64,000 nt of DNA from Azospirillum picis (GCF_017876115.1 NZ_JAGINO010000017.1:1-64000), one strand, 5' to 3'; shown: positions 33,851-42,933, numbered from the stretch's first letter. The notes: a model not told the origin generated them from the sequence alone. Made by a program: numbers and translations.

Positions 33851-34828
33851 ATGGTGAATCGAGTGTTCCGCACCGCGCTCCTGTCGGTGGCCGCCTGCGG
33901 CATCGCGCTGGCCGCGCAGGCCCAGACTCCGGCGCCCCAGGCGCCGGCGACCCCGGCCCCCGCGGCCACCGCCCCCGCGGCCCCGCCGCCCGCCGCCGCT
34001 GACGCCGACCCGGTCGTCGCCCGCATCAACGGCGAAGAGCTGCACAAGTCCGACGTCACCCGCATGGTCGCGCAGTTGCCGCCCCAGGTGCAGCAGATGC
34101 CGATCGAGATGATCTATCCGGCGGTGCTGGACCAGTTGGTCAGCGGCAAGCTGGTGGCGTCGGCCGGCTACAAGGCCGGGCTCGCCGATTCGCCCGAGGT
34201 GAAGGACGAGCTGAAGCGCGCCGAGGAGCGTGCCGTGCAGCGCGCCTATGTCCAGAAGGAGATCAAGGCGCGCATCACGCCCGAAGCCCTGCAGAAGGCC
34301 TACCAGGACTACCTGAAGCAGAACCCGGCGCAGGAAGAGGTCAAGGCGGCCCACATCCTGGTCGAGAAGGAGGATGAGGCCAAGGCGATCATCGCCCAGC
34401 TCAAGAAGGGCGCCGACTTCGCCAAGCTGGCCAAGGAGAAGTCCAAGGACGCCGCCGCGGCGGCCCAGGGCGGCGACCTCGGCTACTTCACCAAGGACGC
34501 GATGGTCGAGCCCTTCGCCAACGCCGCCTTCGCCATGAAGCCGGGCGAGGTCAGCAAGGAGCCGGTGAAGACCCAGTTCGGCTGGCACATCATCAAGGTC
34601 GAGGACAAGCGCACCCAGCCGCAGCCCACCCTCGACGAGGTGAAGCCGGAGCTGGAGCAGACCCTGTCCAAGGATCTCGTCACCGCCCTGGTCGACGAGC
34701 TGCGCGGTCAGGCGAAGATCGAGACCTTCCAGCTCGACGGCTCGCCGATGCCGAAGGAAGAGCCGGCGGCCACCCCGGCCCCGGCTCCGGCCACCCCCGC
34801 CGCCCCGGCGGAGCCGGCGAAGAAGTAA
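33851..34828 (+). CDS. parvulin-type peptidyl-prolyl isomerase, periplasmic
   Basis: The 325-residue protein has a signal peptide (LLSVAACGIALAAQAQ), a SurA/PpiD-like N-terminal helical domain (VVARINGEELHKSDVTRMV) and a parvulin domain (VKAAHILVEKEDEAKAII, GDLGYFTKDAMVEPF, TQFGWHIIKVEDKR). It should assist folding of exported proteins in the periplasm, in keeping with its place next to secA. The C-terminus is Ala/Pro-rich. The ATG at 33851 was chosen because the signal peptide begins there. Confidence 0.92.
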   Translation: MVNRVFRTALLSVAACGIALAAQAQTPAPQAPATPAPAATAPAAPPPAAADADPVVARINGEELHKSDVTRMVAQLPPQVQQMPIEMIYPAVLDQLVSGKLVASAGYKAGLADSPEVKDELKRAEERAVQRAYVQKEIKARITPEALQKAYQDYLKQNPAQEEVKAAHILVEKEDEAKAIIAQLKKGADFAKLAKEKSKDAAAAAQGGDLGYFTKDAMVEPFANAAFAMKPGEVSKEPVKTQFGWHIIKVEDKRTQPQPTLDEVKPELEQTLSKDLVTALVDELRGQAKIETFQLDGSPMPKEEPAATPAPAPATPAAPAEPAKK

Positions 34829-34840
34829 GGCTGAGGCCAG

Positions 34841-34955
34841 CCCCTCCTGCCCCCTCCCCACCCCTCTCCCGCGTGAGCGGGGGAGGGTGCCTTATGGCAG
34901 AGCGGCGGCAGCCCCCCTTTCCCGCAAAGCGGGGGAGGGGGGACGGGGCAAGCCC
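34841..34955. repeat. GC-rich palindromic intergenic repeat (copy C)
   Basis: CCCTCTCCCGC-gtga-GCGGGGGAGGG, TGCCTTATGGCAGAGCGGCGGCAG, then CCCCCTTTCCCGC-aaa-GCGGGGGAGGGG. The middle block aligns with copy B. It sits between the PPIase and argJ. Confidence 0.7.
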
Positions 34956-34999
34956 TTTCAAGTCAGCACCCCACCACGCCCCATCACGGGAACCCGTCC

Positions 35000-36238
35000 A
35001 TGGCCACGACCCTTTCCCCCTTGGCTCCCGCCAGCTTCCCGACGCTGCCGCCGATCGCCGGCGTGCGCCTCGCCACGGCGAACAGCGGCATCCGATACAA
35101 GGGCCGCGACGACCTGCTGCTGGCGGTGCTGGACCCCGGCACCAGCGTGGCGGGCGTGCTGACGCGGTCGCTGACCTGCTCGGCGCCGGTGATCTGGTGC
35201 CGCGACAGCCTGCCCAAGGGTTCGGCCCGCGCGCTGGTGGTGAATGCCGGCAACGCCAACGCCTTCACCGGCAAGGCCGGCGACGCCACCGTGCAGGCGA
35301 CCGTCCAGGCCGCCGCCGGGCTGGCCGGCTGCGCCCCGGACGAGGTCTATCTCGCCTCCACCGGCGTGATCGGCATCCCGCTGGCCGCCGACGCCATCGG
35401 CAAGTGCCTGGCGCCGATGGCACCGGCTCTCGCCGCCGATTCCGCGGCGTGGGAGAAGGCCGCCCGCGCCATCATGACGACCGACACATTCCCCAAGGGC
35501 GCGGTGCGCACCGCGACCATCGGCGGCACCACGGTGACCATCGCCGGCTTCGCCAAGGGCTCGGGGATGATCGCGCCGGACATGGCGACGATGCTGGGCT
35601 TCGTCTTCACCGACGCCGCCATCGCCGCCACCGCGCTGCAGGACATGCTGTCGGAGTTCACCGAGCGCACCTTCAACGCCATCACCGTGGACGGCGACAC
35701 CTCGACCAGCGACACGCTGCTGATGTTCGCCACCGGCAAGGCCGGCAACGCCCCGGTGGCCAGCGCCGACGCCGCCGAGCTGGCGGAGTTCCGCGCCGTG
35801 CTGGAGGATCTGCTGCTCGACCTCGCCCTCCAGATCGTGCGCGACGGCGAGGGGGCGACCAAGTTCGTCGCCATCACCGTGCGCGGCGCCGACAGCGACG
35901 CCGCCGCCAAGCGCATCGGCATGACGGTGGCGAACTCGCCGCTGGTCAAGACCGCCATCGCCGGCGAGGACGCCAACTGGGGCCGCATCGTCGCCGCCAT
36001 CGGCCGCGCCGGCGAGCGCGCCGACCGCGACCTGATCAAGATCACCGTCGGCGGCACCCTGATCTGCGCCGAGGGGATGGAGGTGCCGGGCTATGACGAG
36101 GCGCCGGTCGCCGCCCACATGAAGGGCAAGGAGATCGACGTCGACATCGACCTCGGGCTGGGCAAGGGCACGGCCAAGGTGTGGACCTGCGACCTGACCC
36201 ACGCCTACATCGACATCAACGGCAGCTACCGGAGCTGA
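35000..36238 (+). CDS. argJ: glutamate N-acetyltransferase / amino-acid acetyltransferase
   Basis: The 412-residue proenzyme shows NAGNANAFTG near the N-terminus and the autocleavage site in APDMATMLGFVFTDA, where the Thr near residue 196 becomes the N-terminal nucleophile of the beta chain. It recycles the acetyl group from N-acetylornithine to glutamate in arginine biosynthesis, and as a bifunctional form also uses acetyl-CoA. It is followed after six bases by mutT. Confidence 0.96.
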   Translation: MATTLSPLAPASFPTLPPIAGVRLATANSGIRYKGRDDLLLAVLDPGTSVAGVLTRSLTCSAPVIWCRDSLPKGSARALVVNAGNANAFTGKAGDATVQATVQAAAGLAGCAPDEVYLASTGVIGIPLAADAIGKCLAPMAPALAADSAAWEKAARAIMTTDTFPKGAVRTATIGGTTVTIAGFAKGSGMIAPDMATMLGFVFTDAAIAATALQDMLSEFTERTFNAITVDGDTSTSDTLLMFATGKAGNAPVASADAAELAEFRAVLEDLLLDLALQIVRDGEGATKFVAITVRGADSDAAAKRIGMTVANSPLVKTAIAGEDANWGRIVAAIGRAGERADRDLIKITVGGTLICAEGMEVPGYDEAPVAAHMKGKEIDVDIDLGLGKGTAKVWTCDLTHAYIDINGSYRS

Positions 36239-36244
36239 CCGGCC

Positions 36245-36688
36245 GTGACCGCCTGCTTCGATCCCTCCTCCACCCCGGCGCCGGGGACGCTGCCGACGCT
36301 GCTGGTCGTCGCGGTGGCGCTGGTCGACGCCGACGGGCGGGTGCTGCTGGCGCAGCGCCCGCCGGGCAAGTCGCTGGCCGGCCTGTGGGAGTTCCCCGGC
36401 GGCAAGGTCGACGCCGGGGAGACGCCGGAAGCCGCCCTGGTGCGCGAGCTCAAGGAGGAGCTGGGGATCGACACGGCGGCGAGCTGCCTCGCCCCCTTCA
36501 CCTTCGCCTCGCACAGCTACGAGCGCTTCCACCTGCTGATGCCGCTCTATGTCTGCCGGGTGTGGGAGGGCGACGTCATGCCGCAGGAGGGCCAGAGGCT
36601 CGCCTGGGTCTATCCGAACCGCATGGGCGACTACCCGATGCCGCCGGCCGACGTGCCGCTGGTGGCGATGCTGCGCGACCTGCTGTGA
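36245..36688 (+). CDS. mutT: 8-oxo-dGTP pyrophosphatase, MutT-type Nudix
   Basis: The 147-residue protein has a complete Nudix box (GGKVDAGETPEAALVRELKEEL matches GX5EX7REUXEEXGU) preceded by LAQRPPGKSLAGLWEFP, the MutT hallmark. It removes oxidised dGTP. It starts with GTG, six bases after argJ, so both share a transcript. Confidence 0.92.
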   Translation: MTACFDPSSTPAPGTLPTLLVVAVALVDADGRVLLAQRPPGKSLAGLWEFPGGKVDAGETPEAALVRELKEELGIDTAASCLAPFTFASHSYERFHLLMPLYVCRVWEGDVMPQEGQRLAWVYPNRMGDYPMPPADVPLVAMLRDLL

Positions 36689-36851
36689 CCCTGCGTTGAA
36701 AAATAGTCCAAACGGGACTATAGTGTACGGAGGTGGCCGGCGGGTGCGCTAACACCCGCCGGCACTCTCCCGGTGTCCAGCGACGAGTGAGGCGGATCTC
36801 AATCCGCCATCGGCGCCACTGGAGCACCAGGAAGAAGGGCATTTTGCTCAT
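36576..36851 (-). CDS. possible small cationic protein opposite a structured RNA
   Basis: A 91-codon frame beginning MSKMPFFLVLQWRRWRIEIR has an AAGGAGG ribosome binding site at a good distance. The first 25 residues are an amphipathic Arg/Trp-rich segment; the last part runs antisense through the end of mutT. It is completely opposed by the candidate small RNA on the plus strand. It may be a toxin-like peptide or merely a shadow; no family is recognised. Confidence 0.25.
   Translation of the reverse strand: MSKMPFFLVLQWRRWRIEIRLTRRWTPGECRRVLAHPPATSVHYSPVWTIFQRRVTAGRAASPPAARRPAASGSRPCGSDRPRRASGPPAA
36696..36724 (+). promoter_or_regulatory. strong sigma-70 promoter with palindromic operator
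   Basis: TTGAAA (36696-36701), exactly 17 bases, TATAGT (36719-36724). The spacer and -10 contain the palindrome ATAGTCC (36703-36709) / GGACTAT (36715-36721), so transcription is probably repressed by a dimeric protein. No protein-coding gene follows on this strand before recQ, only the structured RNA below. Confidence 0.75.
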
Positions 36852-36910
36852 GCCACCTTCCTCCTTCTGAAACGGCGGGCGGCCTATTCCGCCCGCCGTT
36901 TTCATTTTAC
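36730..36910 (+). ncRNA. candidate structured small RNA, about 180 nt
   Basis: Starting at the promoter, the RNA would fold into an 11-bp hairpin (36736-36746 with 36753-36763), then a long stem (GGTG-TCCAG 36772-36780 with CTGGA-G-CACC 36819-36828) capped by GGCGGAT-CTCA-ATCCGCC, then unpaired CACCTTCCTCCTTCTG (an anti-Shine-Dalgarno-like tract), then a 13-bp terminator hairpin AAACGGCGGGCGG/CCGCCCGCCGTTT followed by TCATTTT. Promoter, compact folds and terminator without a reading frame argue for a non-coding RNA; the alternative is antisense control of the opposing small ORF. Between this and recQ nothing else is visible. Confidence 0.55.
36870..36909 (+). terminator. intrinsic terminator of the candidate small RNA
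   Basis: AAACGGCGGGCGG (36870-36882) and CCGCCCGCCGTTT (36889-36901), loop of six, followed by TCATTTT. Confidence 0.85.
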
Positions 36911-37154
36911 ACGCGGAGGATGAGCGTGCGCTATGGCTTTGCACCGGCATGTGACGGTGGACCTGTCGGCAGGTGTGGGCGCTGCCGGTGTCCGAGCTTT
37001 GTTCCCGGCCATGCTCCTTTGCGGCTTTGCCGTGCGGGCGATCTGTGTCACATGATGGGGAGCCGTGGGGCGGGGCGCCCCGTGGCGCGAGGTTGAGACG
37101 ACAAGCCGGTTCCGGCACCACTTTCCTGACACCACTTTCTTGAATCGCATCGGC

Positions 37155-39074
37155 GTGGATTCGTTGTTTTCCTACAGCGGCGGCGGCCCGGCCGGCAGTG
37201 ACGGCGACGGGTTCGGCGACAGGCCGGCCACGGCGCTCGACGCGCTGCGGACGGTGTTCGGCTACGACTCCTTCCGCGGCCAGCAGGCCGAGATCATCGA
37301 CCATGTGGTGCAGGGCGGCGACGCGCTGGTCCTGATGCCGACCGGCGGCGGCAAGTCGCTGTGCTACCAGATCCCGGCGCTGGTGCGCGATGGGGTGACG
37401 GTGGTGGTGTCGCCGCTGATCGCGCTGATGCGCGACCAGGTGACGGCGCTGCGGGAGCTGGGCGTGCGCGCCGCCTTCCTCAACTCCTCGCTCGGGCCGG
37501 CGGAGGCGCGGGAGGTGGAGCGGGCGATGGTGCAGGGCGACCTCGACCTGCTCTATGTCGCGCCGGAACGGCTGGTGACGCCGCGTTTCCTCGACCTGCT
37601 CGACCGCACCAGGCTGGCGCTGTTCGCGCTCGACGAGGCGCATTGCGTGTCGCAATGGGGGCATGACTTCCGCCCCGAATATCTCCAGCTCTCGATCCTG
37701 CACGAACGCCACCCGATGGTGCCGCGCATCGCGCTGACCGCGACCGCCGACGTGCAGACACGCGCCGAGATCAGGGAGAAGCTGGGCCTGCTGGAGGCCC
37801 GCGTCTTCCTGTCGAGCTTCGACCGGCCCAACATCACCTACCGCGTGGTGCCGAAGAAGACCGAGCGCCAGCAGATGCTGGCCTTCCTGCGCGAGAACCA
37901 CCCGGAAGACGCCGGCATCATCTATTGCATGTCGCGCAACAAGGTGGAGGACGTGGCGGCCTGGCTGAACAGCCAAGGCCGCGAGGCGCTGCCCTACCAT
38001 GCCGGCCTGCCGGCCGAGGTGCGCGAGGCCAACCAGGACCGCTTCATCAAGAGCGAGGGGCTGGTGATGGTGGCGACGGTGGCCTTCGGCATGGGCATCG
38101 ACAAGCCCAACGTCCGTTTCGTCTGCCACCTCGACCTGCCCAAGAGCCTGGAGGCCTATTACCAGGAGACCGGCCGCGCCGGCCGCGACGGCCTGCCGGC
38201 CAACGCCTGGATGGCCTACGGCATGGCCGACGTGGTGATGCTGCGGCAGATGCTGGAGCAGTCGGAGGCCGGCGACAGCCACCGCCGGGTGGAGCGCGGC
38301 AAGCTGGAGGCGATGCTCGGCTACTGCGAGACGTCCGACTGCCGCCGCCAGGTGCTGCTGAACTATTTCAACGAGGTGCTGCCGGAGCCATGCGGCAACT
38401 GCGACACCTGCCTGGAGCCGGTGGAGACCTGGGACGGCACCGTCGCGGCACAGAAGGCGCTGTCGGCGGTCTACCGCACCGGCCAGCGCTATGGCGCCGG
38501 CCACCTGATCGACGTGCTGCTCGGCAACTCCACCGAGAAGGTGGCGCAGCAGCAGCATGACCGGCTGAAGACCTTCGGCGTCGGCAAGGACCTGTCGAAG
38601 GCCGAATGGCAGTCGGTCTACCGCCAGCTCGTGGCGGCCGGCCTGCTGACCGTCGACCTGGAGGGCTATGGCGGCTTCCGCCTGACCGACGCCGGTGTGG
38701 CGGTGCTGAAGAACCAGCGCGAGGTGCGCCTGCGCAAGGACCCGGTGCAGGAGCGCCGCCGCGGCGTCCACGACGCGCTGCGCCGTCACACCGCCAAGGG
38801 CGGCGGCGGGACCGCGGTGTCGCGCGCCGGCGCCCGCGGCGCGATGTCGGCGGAGGACGACAGGCTGTGGCACGCGCTGCGCGATTGCCGCACCGCGCTG
38901 GCCAAGGACCAGGGCGTGCCGCCCTATGTGATCTTCCACGACAGCACGCTGCTGGAGATGGTGGCCCAGCGCCCCTTCGACCGCGCCGCCTTCGCCCACC
39001 TGCCGGGGGTGGGGGGGCGCAAGCTGGAGCGCTACGCCGACGCCTTCCTGGATGTGATCCGCGAGCATGGCTGA
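37155..39074 (+). CDS. recQ: ATP-dependent DNA helicase RecQ
   Basis: The protein has the RecQ motif 0 (VFGYDSFRGQQAEII), Walker A (MPTGGGKSLCYQIPAL), DEAH (FALDEAHCVSQWGHDF), the aromatic loop, motif VI (YYQETGRAGRDG), the RQC zinc-binding cysteines (YCETSDCRRQVLL, EPCGNCDTCLEP) and a C-terminal HRDC domain (VPPYVIFHDSTLLEMVA). It unwinds DNA in RecF-type repair. The frame is open back to a GTG at 37065, but that segment looks non-coding, so I prefer the GTG at 37155 (639 residues). Confidence 0.93.
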   Translation: MDSLFSYSGGGPAGSDGDGFGDRPATALDALRTVFGYDSFRGQQAEIIDHVVQGGDALVLMPTGGGKSLCYQIPALVRDGVTVVVSPLIALMRDQVTALRELGVRAAFLNSSLGPAEAREVERAMVQGDLDLLYVAPERLVTPRFLDLLDRTRLALFALDEAHCVSQWGHDFRPEYLQLSILHERHPMVPRIALTATADVQTRAEIREKLGLLEARVFLSSFDRPNITYRVVPKKTERQQMLAFLRENHPEDAGIIYCMSRNKVEDVAAWLNSQGREALPYHAGLPAEVREANQDRFIKSEGLVMVATVAFGMGIDKPNVRFVCHLDLPKSLEAYYQETGRAGRDGLPANAWMAYGMADVVMLRQMLEQSEAGDSHRRVERGKLEAMLGYCETSDCRRQVLLNYFNEVLPEPCGNCDTCLEPVETWDGTVAAQKALSAVYRTGQRYGAGHLIDVLLGNSTEKVAQQQHDRLKTFGVGKDLSKAEWQSVYRQLVAAGLLTVDLEGYGGFRLTDAGVAVLKNQREVRLRKDPVQERRRGVHDALRRHTAKGGGGTAVSRAGARGAMSAEDDRLWHALRDCRTALAKDQGVPPYVIFHDSTLLEMVAQRPFDRAAFAHLPGVGGRKLERYADAFLDVIREHG

Positions 39075-39189
39075 GCCTGGGCCGGCCGGCCTCGCATGCG
39101 ATGGCCGGCCGGACGCCGGGGTGCGATTTTTCCCGAATTCACCGCTTGCATCCTGAAAAGCACATCGCTATGTTCCGCGCCACGACGAC

Positions 39190-39264
<75 letters not shown>

Positions 39265-39269
39265 GTTTC

Positions 39270-39304
39270 AAAGGCCCTGAAGCGCACCGCGTTTCGGGGC
39301 CTTT
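39270..39304 (+). terminator. terminator after tRNA-Thr
   Basis: AAAGGCCC (39270-39277) pairs with GGGCCTTT (39297-39304) a few bases after the tRNA CCA. The remaining bases to 39585 contain no supported gene. Confidence 0.7.
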
Positions 39305-39585
39305 GCATGTCCGGGACCCGCTTCGTCTCATCCGGCGGTTTCCGATACTCGGAACACGGACCCGAAGTGCCCCGGCCCGTTCGCCCGAGCCCCCGCCGCC
39401 TCCGATGCCTCTTCTGTTCCGGCGCATTTCCAGGATCGCCGGGATTGGGCCGGGCGGCATCCGCGCCATTCCGGCAGCCACGGCACCAGCCTGCTTCACC
39501 AAAGGGGTGTGCACGGGTAAGATCCTCGCGCAGGTCGCGTATGGCGCCTTGGACGGGAGGCGCTGGCGTTCCCGGGGAGACACGC

Positions 39586-40215
39586 ATGTACGTGGATGTC
39601 GATGCCCAGCAGTTCCTGACGCTGATCCAGGGCGATCCGGACGGATTCTTCAGGCGGAATGCCGTCTACTGGATTTGTGCGCCCTCGTCCGTCAGCGCAC
39701 CGACGCTGTCCAATTTCACGGTCAGGCGGCACGACATCCAGGTGGAGTATTATTCTCCGGGGAAATACGGCCTCTTCGGCGGCTGGAACGCCGACGGGCA
39801 TTCCTATCAGATCGTGGAGGACGGGTCCGGCGCGGCGCAGGGATGCTTCCTGCCCTGGAATGAGGATTTCGGCTATTCGATCGTGCTTGGCGGCCAGGCG
39901 CAGTTCTTCATAAACGCGATGATGGACGGTTGCTCCTTCGGCTGCGTCGCCGGCCCCAACGGCACGGTCAAGGTCGCCCACCACAACATCCAGGACGCCG
40001 CAGGCGGCACCGACCACCAGGCGATGACCGGCACGCTGTCGGCCTTCGGCTACCAGCACACGTTCCAGCGCAACGACTACCGCAACCTCGGCAACGGCCA
40101 GGGCCTGGGCTTCGTGACCGGGGTGCGGGTCGGCGGGGCGTGGCGCATCTACGGCCAGGGCGTCTACACCGCGCACGGCCGCGACCGCATCGCCTTCTGC
40201 CGGCGCCTCCAGTGA
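39586..40215 (+). CDS. Cys/His protein, possible CNF1-like deamidase domain
   Basis: The 209-residue soluble protein contains DGCSFGCVAGPNGTVKVAHH, that is, G-C-S followed about 15 residues later by a His. This spacing and the small beta-rich surroundings resemble the catalytic Cys/His of the CNF1 Rho-deamidase fold (SGCT...xxYHxG). No signal peptide or membrane segment is present. The likeness rests on one motif; a structure search is needed for confidence. The ATG has a GGGGAGA ribosome binding site. It stands alone between tRNA-Thr and map. Confidence 0.7.
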   Translation: MYVDVDAQQFLTLIQGDPDGFFRRNAVYWICAPSSVSAPTLSNFTVRRHDIQVEYYSPGKYGLFGGWNADGHSYQIVEDGSGAAQGCFLPWNEDFGYSIVLGGQAQFFINAMMDGCSFGCVAGPNGTVKVAHHNIQDAAGGTDHQAMTGTLSAFGYQHTFQRNDYRNLGNGQGLGFVTGVRVGGAWRIYGQGVYTAHGRDRIAFCRRLQ

Positions 40216-40240
40216 CGCGAGCGGGGCCGGAGGCTTGAAA

Positions 40241-40273
40241 CAGAAAAGGCGCCGCCTCCGGAGATGCGGCGCC
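40241..40273 (-). terminator. intrinsic terminator of map
   Basis: On the minus strand GGCGCCGC-10-GCGGCGCC followed by TTTTCTG, about 50 bases after the map stop. Confidence 0.85.
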
Positions 40274-40324
40274 CGTGTCCGGTCTTGGTTGTCCGGTCGC
40301 GGTTCCGGCCATGGCCGGCGGTGG

Positions 40325-41134
40325 TCAGGCTTCCGGGTAGGGCGGCTTGGTGTGCCCGGCCGGCGACAGGGTGAAGATCTCGGCGCCGTCGGCGGTGACG
40401 CCGATGGAATGCTCGAACTGGGCGGACAGCGACTTGTCCTTGGTCACCGCGGTCCAGCCGTCGCCCAGGATCTTCACGTCGGGGCGGCCGGTGTTGATCA
40501 TCGGCTCGATGGTGAAGATCATGCCTTCCCTCAGCGTGATCCCCTGTCCCGGCTTGCCGTAATGCAGGACCGACGGCGGCTCGTGGAAGACGCGGCCGAG
40601 GCCGTGGCCGCAGAAGTCGCGCACCACCGAGAAGCGGTGGGATTCGGCGAAGGTCTGGATGGCGTGGCCGACGTCGCCCAGCGTCGCGCCCGGCTTCACC
40701 GCGGCGATGCCGATCATCAGCGCGTCATAGGTGACGTCCACCAGCTTGCGCGCCTTCACGCCGACGTCGCCGCACAGGTACATGCGGCTGCTGTCTCCGT
40801 ACCAGCCGTCGAGGATCGGGGTCACGTCGATGTTCAGGATGTCGCCGTCGAGCAGCCGCTTGTCGCCGGGGATGCCGTGGCAGACCACATGGTTGACCGA
40901 GATGCAGTTGGCGCGCGGGAAGCCGCGGTAGCCGAGCGGGGCGGGAACGGCGCCGTGGTCGCGGATGAACTGCTCGAGCAGGCGGTCCAGCTCGCCGGTG
41001 GTGATCCCCGGCTGCACATAGGGGACGATGAAGTCCAAGGTCAGCGCGGCCAGGCGGCCGGCCTTGCGCATGCCTTCGAATCCCTCCGGACCATGGAGAC
41101 GGACGCGGTTGGATTCGACGTGATCCTGTTCCAA
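40325..41134 (-). CDS. map: methionine aminopeptidase, type I
   Basis: The 269-residue enzyme shows all metal ligands: NHVVCHGIP, DVTPILDGWYGDSSRMY, GHGLGRVFHEPP, FTIEPMI and FEHSIGVT. It removes the initiator methionine. It lies 41 bases after sfsA on the same strand, so the two are probably cotranscribed. Confidence 0.96.
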   Translation of the reverse strand: MEQDHVESNRVRLHGPEGFEGMRKAGRLAALTLDFIVPYVQPGITTGELDRLLEQFIRDHGAVPAPLGYRGFPRANCISVNHVVCHGIPGDKRLLDGDILNIDVTPILDGWYGDSSRMYLCGDVGVKARKLVDVTYDALMIGIAAVKPGATLGDVGHAIQTFAESHRFSVVRDFCGHGLGRVFHEPPSVLHYGKPGQGITLREGMIFTIEPMINTGRPDVKILGDGWTAVTKDKSLSAQFEHSIGVTADGAEIFTLSPAGHTKPPYPEA

Positions 41135-41175
41135 GACGAGTGCCCTTATGCCAATGGCTCAAACATGCCGCGATC

Positions 41176-41928
41176 CTACAACCGAATCGGCAGCGGCCTG
41201 TCCAATTCAATCGATTCGGGGGTGATCGCGCAAGACCAACAGAGCGCCTCGACCCCTGCCTGCAGCGCATGGCGCAGTCCGGCATCATAGGCCGGGTCGA
41301 GATCGGCCGCCGTGCGGAAATAGGTGCAGTCGCTGCGCTGGACAAGATAGAGCATCACCGCACGGCAGCCCTGCGCCACCATCGCGGCCATCTCCTCCAG
41401 GTGCTTGGCCCCCCGGGCGGTGACGCAGTCGGGAAATTCCGCCGCCGTTGCGTGGACCGAGCCCGGACGGCGCAGGTGGACGTTCTTGACCTCGACATAG
41501 CAGGGCGGCCGGCCGCCGTCCCGGTCCGGGTCGTCTTCCAGCAGGACGTCGATGCGGCTGTTGCGGCCGTACTTCACCTCGCGGCGCAGGCGGGCGTAGC
41601 CGGACAGCTCGGGGATGGTGCCGGCGGCGATCGCCGCGGCCACCAGCGCGTTGGGGTGGCCGGTGTTGACGCCGACCAGCCCCTCGCCCCAGGGGGCGGC
41701 GGCCTCCACCAGTTCCAGCGTGTAGGGCAGCTTGCGGCCGGGCCTGTCGGAGCGCGACAGCCACACCGCGGAGCCCGGCAGGTCCAGCCCGATCATGCTG
41801 CCGGAGTTCGGCACATGCGCGGTCACCATCGCGGCGCCGGAGGGGCCGCCGCCCAGCTCGACGTCGGCGAGGAACCGCTTGTAGCGGCGGATCAGGCGGC
41901 CTTGAAGAAGGGGGGAGGGAAAGCGCAT
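41176..41928 (-). CDS. sfsA: sugar fermentation stimulation protein SfsA
   Basis: The 250-residue protein has the SfsA signatures LIRRYKRFLADVEL, AHVPNSGSMIGL, SRIDVLLEDD and CYVEVKNVHLRR with the PD-(D/E)xK-nuclease-like acidic residues. Its biochemical role is not settled. The ATG at 41928 matches the family start; earlier in-frame codons overlap the divergent gene. Confidence 0.93.
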   Translation of the reverse strand: MRFPSPLLQGRLIRRYKRFLADVELGGGPSGAAMVTAHVPNSGSMIGLDLPGSAVWLSRSDRPGRKLPYTLELVEAAAPWGEGLVGVNTGHPNALVAAAIAAGTIPELSGYARLRREVKYGRNSRIDVLLEDDPDRDGGRPPCYVEVKNVHLRRPGSVHATAAEFPDCVTARGAKHLEEMAAMVAQGCRAVMLYLVQRSDCTYFRTAADLDPAYDAGLRHALQAGVEALCWSCAITPESIELDRPLPIRL

Positions 41929-42004
41929 CTTGGCGGCGACGCTACCGCCGGCCCTTCCGCTCGACAAGGGCGTTCAAGGGCGTTCCATCGGAGATGCCTG
42001 CCCC

Positions 42005-42838
42005 ATGACGTCAGAATCCGTTTCCGGTCAGCACGCCACCGTTTCCGCTGCCGCGCCTTCCGCCGCTGCCGCCAACCCGACTGCCGCCAACCCCACCGCT
42101 GCCGTCCTGGTGATCGGCAACGAAATCCTGTCGGGCCGCACCAAGGACGCCAACCTCGGGCATATCGCCGAGAAGTTGACGGGGATCGGCGTCCGCCTGC
42201 GCGAGGCACGCGTGGTGCCGGACGTCGAGGAGGAGATCGTCGCCGCGGTGAACGCCCTGCGCGCCCGCTACACCTACGTCTTCACCACCGGCGGCATCGG
42301 CCCGACCCACGACGACATCACCGCCGCCTGCGTCGCCAAGGCCTTCGGCGTGGCGCTGGAGCGCAACCCGGAGGCGGTGGCCCGGCTGGAGCGCCATTAC
42401 GCCGCCGGCCAGTTGAACGAGGCACGGCTGCGCATGGCGAACGTCCCCGCCGGCGGCATCCTGATCGACAACCCGATCAGCCAGGCGCCGGGATTCCAGA
42501 TCGGCAACGTCTTCGTCATGGCGGGCGTGCCCAACATCATGCAGGCGATGCTGGACGGCCTGCTGCCGCGGCTGGCGGGCGGTCCGCCGCTGCATGCCCG
42601 CACCGTGGCCTGCGAACTGGGCGAGGGGGTGATCGCCGCCGAGCTTTCGGCGCTGCAGGACCGTCATCCGGAGCTGGAGATCGGCAGCTATCCCTATTTC
42701 CGCAACGGCTTCTTCGGCGTCAGCCTGGTGCTGCGCGGCATCGACGAGGCCGAGGTGGCGGGGACGGCGGAGGAGTTGGCGGGGATCCTCCGGCGGCTGG
42801 GCGGCACGCCGGTGATCACCGTGGGCACCAAAGGGTGA
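42005..42838 (+). CDS. CinA-like molybdopterin-binding (MoaB/Mog fold) protein
   Basis: The 277-residue protein carries AAVLVIGNEILSGRTKDAN and FTTGGIGPTHDDITAACVAKAFG, the competence/damage-inducible CinA N-terminal domain, but lacks the C-terminal nicotinamide-nucleotide amidase domain. An Ala-rich lead of about 30 residues precedes the fold. In alphaproteobacteria this stand-alone form is common and its role is unclear. Confidence 0.88.
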   Translation: MTSESVSGQHATVSAAAPSAAAANPTAANPTAAVLVIGNEILSGRTKDANLGHIAEKLTGIGVRLREARVVPDVEEEIVAAVNALRARYTYVFTTGGIGPTHDDITAACVAKAFGVALERNPEAVARLERHYAAGQLNEARLRMANVPAGGILIDNPISQAPGFQIGNVFVMAGVPNIMQAMLDGLLPRLAGGPPLHARTVACELGEGVIAAELSALQDRHPELEIGSYPYFRNGFFGVSLVLRGIDEAEVAGTAEELAGILRRLGGTPVITVGTKG

Positions 42839-42933
42839 AGGGACGCTATGCCGATGGATCGATTGTCCGGGACCAGACCCGTCCCATATTAGGGTATTGG
42901 CTTCCGGACCGAATTCATCGAAAGCGTCCCGCC

